A stretch of 9,572 nucleotides of DNA, taken from the NCBI GenBank assembly GCA_900554385.1, contig USHE01000067.1, positions 1 through 9,572 of the forward strand. The letters are read 5' to 3'. This document shows positions 1-5,433 of the stretch, in pieces. Under the pieces are notes generated by a model that worked only from the letters and a program-made list of their open reading frames with translations, was not told where the DNA came from and did not search any database. A program made the position numbers and the translations under genes. The stretch is from an uncultured bacterium (GTDB taxonomy: Bacteria; Cyanobacteriota; Vampirovibrionia; Gastranaerophilales; Gastranaerophilaceae). Position 1 is the stretch's first letter. Every line of letters begins with the position of its first letter.

Positions 1-220
1 CTCCGTTTAAACAGATACAGCCTGAATTTGCTTCTCCTTTTATAACATAAGTTAGGAAGCGTTCTCCATTATTAAAATCCAGAATGTCAACCTTTTGCCA
101 TTCTCTGATTTTTGCGGCTTTCATTAGTGTTTCGTCCAGTGTAATTGAGCCTACATAATTTAAGTTAGCATCCGTAACCGTAGCTCTGTGTATTTTTGAA
201 AATAAAAATTCTTGTAACAT
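1..220 (-). CDS. panD: Aspartate 1-decarboxylase proenzyme, partial (C-terminal part beyond the window edge)
   Basis: PanD decarboxylates L-aspartate to beta-alanine for pantothenate and coenzyme A synthesis in the cytoplasm. The proenzyme cleaves itself at a Gly-Ser bond and the serine becomes the pyruvoyl cofactor. Translating the minus strand from the ATG at 220-218 gives 73 residues before the window ends; the family is usually about 115-140. Visible landmarks fall at exactly the classical numbering: Lys9, His11-Arg12 in SKIHRATVT, the cleavage pair Gly24-Ser25 in YVGS, Arg54 and Tyr58 in ERFLTY, and Asn72 in LNG. All key residues in the visible part are present, so the enzyme is probably active. 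A purine-rich stretch (GAGGAAAAGAGA, minus strand) precedes the start. It lies downstream of speD in the same direction but behind a terminator, so it is probably transcribed from its own promoter. Recognised by translating this edge by eye. Confidence 0.93.
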   Translation of the reverse strand, partial: MLQEFLFSKIHRATVTDANLNYVGSITLDETLMKAAKIREWQKVDILDFNNGERFLTYVIKGEANSGCICLNG

Positions 221-246
221 AATATTCTCTTTTCCTCACAATGAAT

Positions 247-255
247 TTTATACCA
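247..255 (-). promoter_or_regulatory. Possible extended -10 promoter element of panD
   Basis: Read on the minus strand, this is TGG followed by TATAAA, an extended -10 element. It lies between the speD terminator and the panD ATG and would give a transcription start near 240 and a leader of about 20 bases. I see no convincing -35 box, which is common for extended -10 promoters. Inferred from sequence only. Confidence 0.4.
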
Positions 256-263
256 AACAAAAT

Positions 264-299
264 AAAAAAAAAAGACCGCTTTTCTAAGCGATCTTTTTT
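264..299 (-). terminator. Intrinsic terminator after speD
   Basis: Minus-strand RNA forms an 11-bp stem (arms 296-286 and 281-271) around an AGAA loop. One pair is a G-U wobble on this strand; it would be a C-A mismatch on the other, which supports minus-strand orientation. A run of U follows from 273 down to 264. The hairpin starts about 20 bases after the speD stop codon, so it should end speD transcription and separate it from panD. Confidence 0.85.
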
Positions 300-317
300 A
301 TAAAGTTTTTAAATTTA

Positions 318-773
318 TTAATCAATCATTTGCTGCATAATTTCAAATGGTTTTTCCGCAACTTTCATTGTTTCTTCATCAATGATACCTCTTTTTAATT
401 CAGTAAAAGTTGCTTTTCTTGAATTGAATTTTTCTTTTAAGAATTCATAAGAAATTTTAGGGTCGCACTTGTCGCCGCAAGTGAATAAGTCTACAGCAGC
501 GTAGCCAAGTTCAGGCCAGGTGTGAATAGCCAGATGGCTTTCTGATATAATAACAACCCCTGAAACTCCGTACGGGTTAAACATGTGGAAACATTTTTGG
601 ACAATAGTAGCACCACATTCAAGGGCGGCATCCACCATGTACTTTTCTACTTTATCAATACTGTTTAATGTGTTTGGATCACATTCAAAAAATTCTGCTA
701 AAACGTGTTGTCCTAAGTGGATTTCTTTCTTTCCGTTCTCTTGAAATGCTGTAAATGGTGATGTTATTGCCAA
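318..773 (-). CDS. speD: S-adenosylmethionine decarboxylase proenzyme, prokaryotic class 1B (SpeH type)
   Basis: The 151-residue protein makes decarboxylated S-adenosylmethionine, the aminopropyl donor for spermidine synthesis. The short class 1B proenzyme self-cleaves to alpha and beta chains with a pyruvoyl group. The signature ISESHLAIHTWPELGYAAVD is complete: cleavage is Glu78-Ser79, and His84 and Cys99 match processing and catalytic residues His68 and Cys83 of the Thermotoga enzyme (constant offset of 16, from an N-terminal extension). GQHVLAEFFECD near residues 21-32 is also typical. The start is TTG at 773-771: a strong Shine-Dalgarno (AAAGGAGG, minus strand, 789-782) ends 8 bases before it and an in-frame stop lies just upstream. 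The nearby ATG at 778-776 is out of frame. The gene is monocistronic by its terminator and divergent from the response regulator. No spermidine synthase (speE) is in the window. The symbol speH is also used for this form. Confidence 0.95.
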   Translation of the reverse strand: MAITSPFTAFQENGKKEIHLGQHVLAEFFECDPNTLNSIDKVEKYMVDAALECGATIVQKCFHMFNPYGVSGVVIISESHLAIHTWPELGYAAVDLFTCGDKCDPKISYEFLKEKFNSRKATFTELKRGIIDEETMKVAEKPFEIMQQMID

Positions 774-781
774 TTCATGTG

Positions 782-789
782 CCTCCTTT
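782..789 (-). promoter_or_regulatory. Strong ribosome binding site that fixes the TTG start of speD
   Basis: AAAGGAGG on the minus strand, 8 bases before the TTG codon at 773-771. Its spacing to the out-of-frame ATG at 778-776 would be only 3 bases, so TTG is the preferred start. It is the best Shine-Dalgarno match in the window. Confidence 0.75.
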
Positions 790-830
790 TATACGATGTA
801 TAGTTCCCTACAAATATTGCTTTCGCAATA
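790..830 (-). promoter_or_regulatory. Structured 5' leader of speD: two small hairpins
   Basis: On the minus strand the leader can form UAUUGC-GAAA-GCAAUA (830-815), a perfect 6-bp stem closed by a GNRA-type GAAA tetraloop. Further down is UAUAC-AUC-GUAUA (802-790), a 5-bp stem that ends directly against the Shine-Dalgarno. With the promoter proposed at 836-865 the first hairpin would be close to the 5' end of the mRNA, where such stems can protect RNA. The second could influence ribosome access. No known riboswitch class is recognised; both stems are short. Confidence 0.35.
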
Positions 831-835
831 AACAT

Positions 836-865
836 ATTACAATAAAAAAATGAAAAGTTTGTAAA
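836..865 (-). promoter_or_regulatory. Probable sigma-70-type promoter of speD
   Basis: Minus strand: -35 box TTTACA at 865-860 (five of six consensus bases), 18-bp spacer, -10 box TGTAAT at 841-836 (five of six). The start point would be near 829, giving a leader of roughly 55 bases with the hairpins described separately. The -35 box is one of a cluster of TTTACA-type boxes in this intergenic region, so binding of a regulator there could compete with polymerase. Confidence 0.5.
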
Positions 866-904
866 ATTTACACTTAAAAATATATTTTTTACAAAAAATT
901 TACA
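860..904. repeat. Cluster of TTTACA boxes, candidate regulator binding region
   Basis: TTTACA occurs on the plus strand at 867-872, 888-893 and 899-904, and inverted (TGTAAA) at 860-865. The first pair forms a near-palindrome with one central base. The plus-strand copies start 21 and 11 bases apart, close to whole helical turns; OmpR/PhoB-family regulators typically bind direct repeats about 11 bases apart. A gene for such a regulator starts at 1025 and the cluster overlaps the speD promoter. Base composition here is very AT-rich, so chance is a real alternative. Confidence 0.35.
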
Positions 905-1010
905 ATTAATATGCCTGAAAATCTTTTGTGCAGTAATATACGGTCAGGCTATTTTTGTTAAGATTTATTAATATTCTTTTTTTATGTATCTTTTAAAGGT
1001 TTATTTTTTA

Positions 1011-1016
1011 TATAAA
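1011..1016 (+). promoter_or_regulatory. Possible -10 box of the response regulator gene
   Basis: TATAAA ends 8 bases before the ATG at 1025, which would place the transcription start at or within a few bases of the start codon. No Shine-Dalgarno is seen. No clear -35 box lies at the right distance. The preceding bases are T-rich, so a chance match is possible. Confidence 0.3.
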
Positions 1017-1024
1017 ATTAAGAT

Positions 1025-1720
1025 ATGAGTAAAATTCTGGTATGTGATGATGACTCGGCGATAAACGAGTTGATAAAGGTTAATTTAGAATTAGACGGGC
1101 ATGCTGTAATTCAGGCATTTGACGGCATGACAGGCTTTGCATTGTGCAAGCAGGAGTTACCGTCACTTGTTGTTTTGGATGTAATGATGCCGGAAGTTGA
1201 CGGCTTTACTGTCGCACAACGCATACGTAAAAATGATTCTACCAAAGATATCCCTATTCTAATGCTGACGGCACTTTCTCAGTTGGATGATAAGGTGAAC
1301 GGGTTTAATCTGGGAGTGGACGATTATCTGGTTAAGCCTTTTGAAATGGAAGAATTGAAAGTTCGTGTTCGTGCGCTTTTAAAACGAACTCATCAGATAC
1401 CTGTATCGGCATCTACAAGAGAAATTCTGACTCTTGGTGAAATTACCCTTCTTCCGGAAACTTATTCTGTTAAAATTGGTGATAAGCAAGCTAAATTAAC
1501 TCCTATTGAATTTGATATATTTAACCTCCTTTTCCAGAATTATGGCAATATGGTGTCTTCTGCACAGTTATTAAAAGACATCTGGGGATATTCCCCAGAT
1601 GATGATATAGAAACCATTAGAGTGCATATTCGACATTTGCGAACCAAGTTGGATAAAATATCCAACGGGAAGAAGTATATTGAAACTATTTATGGCGGCG
1701 GATATAAATTGAATATTTAA
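1025..1720 (+). CDS. OmpR/PhoB-family response regulator (orphan; no sensor kinase in the window)
   Basis: This 231-residue two-component response regulator should be phosphorylated by a histidine kinase and bind DNA as a transcription factor. The receiver domain covers about residues 2-119: acidic pocket Asp9-Asp10, phospho-acceptor Asp52 in VVLDVMMPEVDG, Thr82 in LMLTAL, and Lys104 in LVKPF. A linker (about 120-133) leads to an OmpR-type winged helix (about 134-229) with LTPIEFDIFNLL, the recognition-helix region ETIRVHIRHLRTKLD and the wing ending IETIYGGGYKLNI. All phosphorylation residues are present. Length is normal for the family, which includes the cyanobacterial regulators RpaA and RpaB; the exact orthologue cannot be named from one sequence. 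No kinase gene is adjacent. The ATG has no Shine-Dalgarno. It is divergent from speD, and TTTACA repeats in the shared upstream region are candidate autoregulatory sites. Confidence 0.93.
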   Translation: MSKILVCDDDSAINELIKVNLELDGHAVIQAFDGMTGFALCKQELPSLVVLDVMMPEVDGFTVAQRIRKNDSTKDIPILMLTALSQLDDKVNGFNLGVDDYLVKPFEMEELKVRVRALLKRTHQIPVSASTREILTLGEITLLPETYSVKIGDKQAKLTPIEFDIFNLLFQNYGNMVSSAQLLKDIWGYSPDDDIETIRVHIRHLRTKLDKISNGKKYIETIYGGGYKLNI

Positions 1721-1872
1721 TCCGCATTATATATGTTTTCTTAATTGAAAGGCTGTATGTTGTATTCAGACTTGCTGCTTAACCTTTCTTTATTAAAATA
1801 ATGACTATAGTGTAATAATCGATTATTGCAATTATTAACTTATCATCGGAAGCCGAATAAGTCAATAAGATT

Positions 1873-1878
1873 TATAAT
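1873..1878 (+). promoter_or_regulatory. Possible -10 box of the small HTH gene
   Basis: A perfect TATAAT ends 10 bases before the ATG at 1889, compatible with a start point only a few bases before the codon. No -35 match was found at 16-18 bp upstream. It would lie inside the coding region if translation began at the alternative TTG at 1826, which is a further reason to prefer 1889. Confidence 0.35.
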
Positions 1879-1888
1879 AAATTTTAGG

Positions 1889-2098
1889 ATGAAAATATTG
1901 GCTATAATAAAATCTCTATTAGCGCAGGAAGCAACGACAATGACAAAAATTGCCGAAAGACTTTATGCTGAGAAAAACAGATCTTTATCGATGAATAATC
2001 TGTCCAGAAAATTGAGGTCAGAAACTATTAAATATGTAGAAGTAGCTGAAATTGCCGATTTGCTTGGTTATGATATAAAATTTATAAAACGTACATAG
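1889..2098 (+). CDS. Small helix-turn-helix (XRE/Cro-like) protein
   Basis: Starting at the ATG at 1889 this encodes 69 residues. The pattern resembles short XRE/Cro-like DNA-binding domains: an N-terminal helix (KILAIIKSLLAQ), a second helix TMTKIAERLYAE, a recognition-helix-like LSMNNLSRKLRS, a fourth helix KYVEVAEIADLLGY, and a short terminal strand DIKFIKR. That last motif is common in small regulators of the form 'alpha-helical HTH plus beta tail'. The open frame extends up to a TTG at 1826, but that codon has no ribosome site and the extra 21 residues look non-conserved; the ATG also lacks a clear Shine-Dalgarno (AGG directly abuts it). The gene follows the response regulator by about 170 bases and is convergent with era, with 3 bases between the ends. 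Targets are unknown. DNA binding is inferred from fold pattern only. Confidence 0.65.
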   Translation: MKILAIIKSLLAQEATTMTKIAERLYAEKNRSLSMNNLSRKLRSETIKYVEVAEIADLLGYDIKFIKRT

Positions 2099-2106
2099 CG
2101 TTTATT
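2086..2106. terminator. Weak hairpin between convergent gene ends
   Basis: AAACG (2087-2091) pairs with CGTTT (2099-2103) around a 7-base loop and is followed on the plus strand by ATTTTTC. It overlaps the stop codon of the small HTH gene and the end of era. The stem has only five pairs, so it is at best a weak terminator for the plus-strand transcript. Confidence 0.25.
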
Positions 2107-2992
2107 TTTCTTGTTCGTATCCGAAAGATTTGAGAGCGTTTTGTTTTTTACGCCAATCTTTTTCAACTTTAACTTCTAAGCCGAGGAAAACTTTTTTCTC
2201 GACAATTTTTTCGAGTTCCAGTCGAGCTTCTGTTCCGATTTTTTTTAATAAATTCCCGCCTTTGCCGATAAGAATACCTTTCTGACTTTTTGTTTCGCAG
2301 TATATGGTGGCGTAAATTCTGTCAATATCATCGTTTTCTTGATATTTTTTAACTTTTACAGCCACGGAATGCGGAATTTCATCGGAAGTATTTAAAAGAA
2401 TTTTTTCTCTAATAACTTCTTCGGTGACATCGCGCATTGTTTCTTCGGTAACGACATCTTCGGGATAAAGGAGTTCTCCGTCAGGCAAAGATTTGAAAAT
2501 GTTTTTCAAAAGTGTATCAATATTTCTGCCGGTTTTTGCGGATATTTTTACAACCGGATAATTTTTTTCAAAAAGTGTTTTGTAAGTTAAGAGATTTTCA
2601 TCAATTTTGTCAAGCTTTTTTGTCTTATCAACTTTATTCATGACAATAATTACCGGAATAGAAGTTTGTAATATATTTTGAGCAATCCATTTATCGCCTT
2701 TTCCAGCAGGTTCTGAGCCGTCGACAAGGAAAAGAATGAGGTCTGCATCGGGAACAGCAATTTTAGCTTCATCCAGAAGAAATTCTCCGAGTTTGTTTAA
2801 CGGCTTATGCACTCCTGGTGTGTCAATGAAAACTATTTGACCTTCCTCAGTTGTGTATATACCTTTAATCCTTTTTCTGGTAGTCTGGGCTTTGTCCGTT
2901 GTAATAACAATCTTTTGCCCCAGAATTTTGTTCAAAAGGGTTGATTTGCCTACGTTTGGGCGACCTATTATTGCTGTAAATCCACTTTTCAT
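2102..2992 (-). CDS. era: GTPase Era
   Basis: Era is an essential GTPase that binds the 3' end of 16S rRNA and assists 30S subunit maturation at the membrane or cytosol. From the ATG at 2992-2990 the protein has 296 residues, the usual length. GTPase motifs: G1 GRPNVGKS (10-17), the switch I region with QTTRKRI (36-42), G3 DTPG (57-60), G4 NKVD (119-122), G5 SAK (151-153). The C-terminal KH RNA-binding domain carries IGKGG (242-246), and the protein ends with the conserved KDWRKK...LKSFGY. The frame opens further upstream to an ATG at 3031, but the extra 13 residues (MLKKRYFYVKICN) precede the point where Era proteins normally start (MKSGF), so 2992 is preferred. Neither start has a good Shine-Dalgarno. 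Era is alone here, divergent from the 776-residue protein gene and convergent with the HTH gene. Confidence 0.97.
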   Translation of the reverse strand: MKSGFTAIIGRPNVGKSTLLNKILGQKIVITTDKAQTTRKRIKGIYTTEEGQIVFIDTPGVHKPLNKLGEFLLDEAKIAVPDADLILFLVDGSEPAGKGDKWIAQNILQTSIPVIIVMNKVDKTKKLDKIDENLLTYKTLFEKNYPVVKISAKTGRNIDTLLKNIFKSLPDGELLYPEDVVTEETMRDVTEEVIREKILLNTSDEIPHSVAVKVKKYQENDDIDRIYATIYCETKSQKGILIGKGGNLLKKIGTEARLELEKIVEKKVFLGLEVKVEKDWRKKQNALKSFGYEQEK

Positions 2993-2999
2993 ATTACAT

Positions 3000-3008
3000 A
3001 TCTTAACA
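3000..3008 (-). promoter_or_regulatory. Possible extended -10 box of era
   Basis: Minus strand: TGT followed by TAAGAT, ending 7 bases before the preferred era ATG at 2992-2990. If used, the era mRNA would be leaderless or nearly so, and the alternative upstream ATG at 3031 would be excluded. No -35 box is evident. Confidence 0.3.
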
Positions 3009-3095
3009 TAAAAGTATCTTTTTTTTAACATAATGGCAATTTTTTGTAACTTAATGTATTATATATATGTGTAGGGAAATTTTGATGGATTTAAA

Positions 3096-5426
3096 ATGAA
3101 TATAAAAAACTGCAAAATCACTCTGGTTTTACTGTTGAGTCTAAGCTTGATTCCTGCTGTATCAGCACTTGCTAATTCAAATAGTTTGACTCAGTTAGAT
3201 ATAAGAAAAAATAATGCTTCGTCTGTTGATATAACTTTGTACACCACTACACCGTACAACGATTCTGTTGCCGTTACAAAAAAATCCGATAATAAATATG
3301 TTATATTAATGCCGAATGTTGCGGGAGCTACCGGTAGAAAGCCTGATTTATCAGCTTTGAAAGATGTTATTTCTAACGTTGATATTAAATCCGTCAACGA
3401 TGCTTCAGGAAGTTACACAAAGGTAACTCTTATTACGACGAAGCCTCTTAATATCAAAACCCATACACAAAAAAGTCTTCCTGTAACAGAAGGTCAAAAA
3501 GCCTATAGAGAACTTCTTGCCAATACAGGTACTCATACAAATGCACCTGTACATATAAAACCTGCAATGCAAAAAGTTCCGCAGACTGTTGTTACAGTAA
3601 GTAAGCCAGCCCAACCGGTAAAACTTGCGGCTGTGCCACAGCAGCCGATAAAGCCTGTCGCAGAAAAAAAATCAAATCCTGTCACAAAAGCACCGTCAAG
3701 TGTCAAACCAAAAGTACCTTTAGTAAAACAAGAAAATACGCTTAAGAATGCTGTAGTAAAAAAAGAAACTCAGGCTATTGTAAAGAAAAATCCCGAGGAA
3801 ACTGTTAAGCTGGAAGGTGCTGTAAAAAATAATGTACCTGAACTTACAGAAAATGCAAAAACGGCTGACGTTGCCGTACCTGTTGGTGTAAATAAAGAAA
3901 CAGATATATTAAAAAATGTTACTATGCAAAGGATACCGTCTAACATGCCAATAACACTAGCTATGATATTTATACCTTTGGTAGGTTTGATGCTATTGTT
4001 CAAGCTTATCAAAAATTCTATGCAAAATTCGTCTATCTTGAAAAAAGCTTTTCTCGCAAATCTCAAGAATAAAAAAGACGCTTCCAGTGATTATGAAGAT
4101 ATAATTAATGCAGATATGAACTGGCAGGAAAAATATCAGAAATTTGTGTCTGTGTCAAATAAAAATTACGAAAAAGCACCCAAAAAACTGGCGTCAGAAA
4201 GTGCAGATTGGACTTCTATCCCTGCCGTGTCCGCAGAACCTGTAGAAGAAACAAGTTTTGCAGTTGATAACCTTGAAAAACAGCCAGTTAATCTTGCCCC
4301 TAAAATAAAGAAAGTTAAACCTTCTGCTAATAAGCAAAAATCAAAGGTAGAAATAAATGAGGCTGTTAAGGAAATGGAAAGACAAATTAATAAATTAGAG
4401 GCTGAAAATTCGCAAAATATTTCAAATAAAGTCGTAAACTCAGAGCCTGTTATTAATGAAAAATCTAAACAAGATGCGGAAGCCGAGTATGTAGCAAGTC
4501 TTGAGCAGATGCTGCATAATTCTCCTGATTTAGAAAAGACTAACTTGGAGGATGATATTATTATCAACGAACTTGAGCAGAATTTTAGAGCTGTTCAAAG
4601 TGAGGATAATGTAATTGCTTCTAAAATGTCTGAAGTTACCCAAAAAGCTAAGGTTAAAAAGTTAAAAGCATTTGCAAGCAATTCAATTATGGAAGAATCT
4701 CATAGAAACAGACAGCTTCCAAAAACAGCTGAAGAAGTAAAACGTGCGGCAAATATGGAAGGCAGACACGTAAATCTTGGATATTCAAAACTTCATTCAA
4801 ATCCAAGATTGCTTGAGGGTGCAAATTTGAGTGCGGCTGATTTAATTGCAAAAAGCAGCAGATTTTTACCAAAATCCGCTCCGATTACATCAGTTTCGAA
4901 ACCTGCTATGACAAATGCATCTAAACCTAAAATGAAACAGAACCATGTTCAGCCTGTAAATGATAAAGGTTATTCTATGGCTACTGTTGAGGAATTTTTA
5001 TCAATGACAGATGAACAGAGTAAAGTAACAGCCTCGCAAGAATTGTCTAATAAGGTTGCAGGAAGTCTTGCAAATATCAAGCCGTCAATGAAAATGCACA
5101 AATCTTCTTCTCCTTCAAAAATGTCTAATCCTATTTCACAATTAAAGTCTGAAACTCAGGAAAATTATCTCAACGGTTTAATTGTAAAATCGGGTTACAA
5201 CATAGATAAAGACAGAGGGTTTTATCTTGTAAACCTTGATGGTGAAATGGCTTTAATCGGGCGTATTAAAGAAGAAATTTTTGTGTTGAAAAAATTTGAC
5301 ACTCAGATTGAAAAACCACTGCAGGTAAGACAGGATAATCCGAATGTTTATATGGTAAAAACAGACGGTTTCAGATCGCTTGTTGAAGTTAATGACAATA
5401 AAATGGGCGTACTGATAGAACTGTAA
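3096..5426 (+). CDS. Large envelope-spanning protein of unknown function: signal peptide, AMIN-like domain, Lys/Pro linker, one membrane helix, cytoplasmic C-terminal part
   Basis: Function not recognised. The 776-residue protein starts with a signal peptide (1-26, hydrophobic run LVLLLSLSLIPAVSALA, likely cut after Ala26). Residues 31-126 have alternating beta-strand patterns ending VTLITTKPLNIKTHT, which resembles AMIN domains (periplasmic, peptidoglycan- or envelope-binding, as in AmiC and PilQ). Residues about 145-265 are rich in Lys, Pro and Val, like periplasm-spanning linkers. A single membrane helix lies at 284-302 (ITLAMIFIPLVGLMLLF), followed by Lys-rich sequence, so the remaining ~470 residues should be cytoplasmic. 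That part is mostly low-complexity or helical, with a probable coiled coil at about 417-440, and ends in a compact beta-rich segment (about 690-776). A weak GGA ribosome site precedes the ATG by 6 bases. The sugar-binding protein gene starts 7 bases after the stop, suggesting an operon. The layout recalls FimV/TspA-type hub proteins. Confidence 0.75.
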   Translation: MNIKNCKITLVLLLSLSLIPAVSALANSNSLTQLDIRKNNASSVDITLYTTTPYNDSVAVTKKSDNKYVILMPNVAGATGRKPDLSALKDVISNVDIKSVNDASGSYTKVTLITTKPLNIKTHTQKSLPVTEGQKAYRELLANTGTHTNAPVHIKPAMQKVPQTVVTVSKPAQPVKLAAVPQQPIKPVAEKKSNPVTKAPSSVKPKVPLVKQENTLKNAVVKKETQAIVKKNPEETVKLEGAVKNNVPELTENAKTADVAVPVGVNKETDILKNVTMQRIPSNMPITLAMIFIPLVGLMLLFKLIKNSMQNSSILKKAFLANLKNKKDASSDYEDIINADMNWQEKYQKFVSVSNKNYEKAPKKLASESADWTSIPAVSAEPVEETSFAVDNLEKQPVNLAPKIKKVKPSANKQKSKVEINEAVKEMERQINKLEAENSQNISNKVVNSEPVINEKSKQDAEAEYVASLEQMLHNSPDLEKTNLEDDIIINELEQNFRAVQSEDNVIASKMSEVTQKAKVKKLKAFASNSIMEESHRNRQLPKTAEEVKRAANMEGRHVNLGYSKLHSNPRLLEGANLSAADLIAKSSRFLPKSAPITSVSKPAMTNASKPKMKQNHVQPVNDKGYSMATVEEFLSMTDEQSKVTASQELSNKVAGSLANIKPSMKMHKSSSPSKMSNPISQLKSETQENYLNGLIVKSGYNIDKDRGFYLVNLDGEMALIGRIKEEIFVLKKFDTQIEKPLQVRQDNPNVYMVKTDGFRSLVEVNDNKMGVLIEL

Positions 5427-5433
5427 TTAGAAT

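Noticed and set aside
764..778. Four-codon ORF (ATG AAT TGG CAA TAA, minus strand) overlapping the speD start, as a possible regulatory micro-ORF
   Set aside because: Its ATG is only 3 bases from the Shine-Dalgarno, too close for good initiation, while the TTG of speD is ideally placed at 8; most simply a chance ATG.
913..949. Inverted repeat GCCTGA...TCAGGC followed by ATTTTTGTT, as a terminator or operator upstream of the response regulator
   Set aside because: Only six pairs around a 25-base loop and no gene upstream on that strand to terminate; too weak to call.
1747..1788. GAAAGG...CCTTTC inverted repeat after the response regulator, as its terminator
   Set aside because: Six-pair stem with a 30-base loop and no convincing U-tract; the inner CTGTAT/ATTCAG pairing has a mismatch.
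1826..1888. Longer version of the small HTH protein starting at TTG 1826 (90 residues)
   Set aside because: No ribosome site before the TTG, the extra residues do not fit the HTH domain, and a perfect TATAAT box lies inside this extension.
2993..3031. Longer Era starting at ATG 3031 (309 residues)
   Set aside because: Era homologues begin at the MKSGF-like segment; the extension is AT-biased coding with no ribosome site and overlaps a -10-like element.
3191..4567. Minus-strand open frames of 68-133 codons inside the 776-residue protein gene
   Set aside because: Shadows of the plus-strand gene: no ribosome sites, no domains, and serine/phenylalanine-rich composition as expected from antisense of Lys-rich coding sequence.
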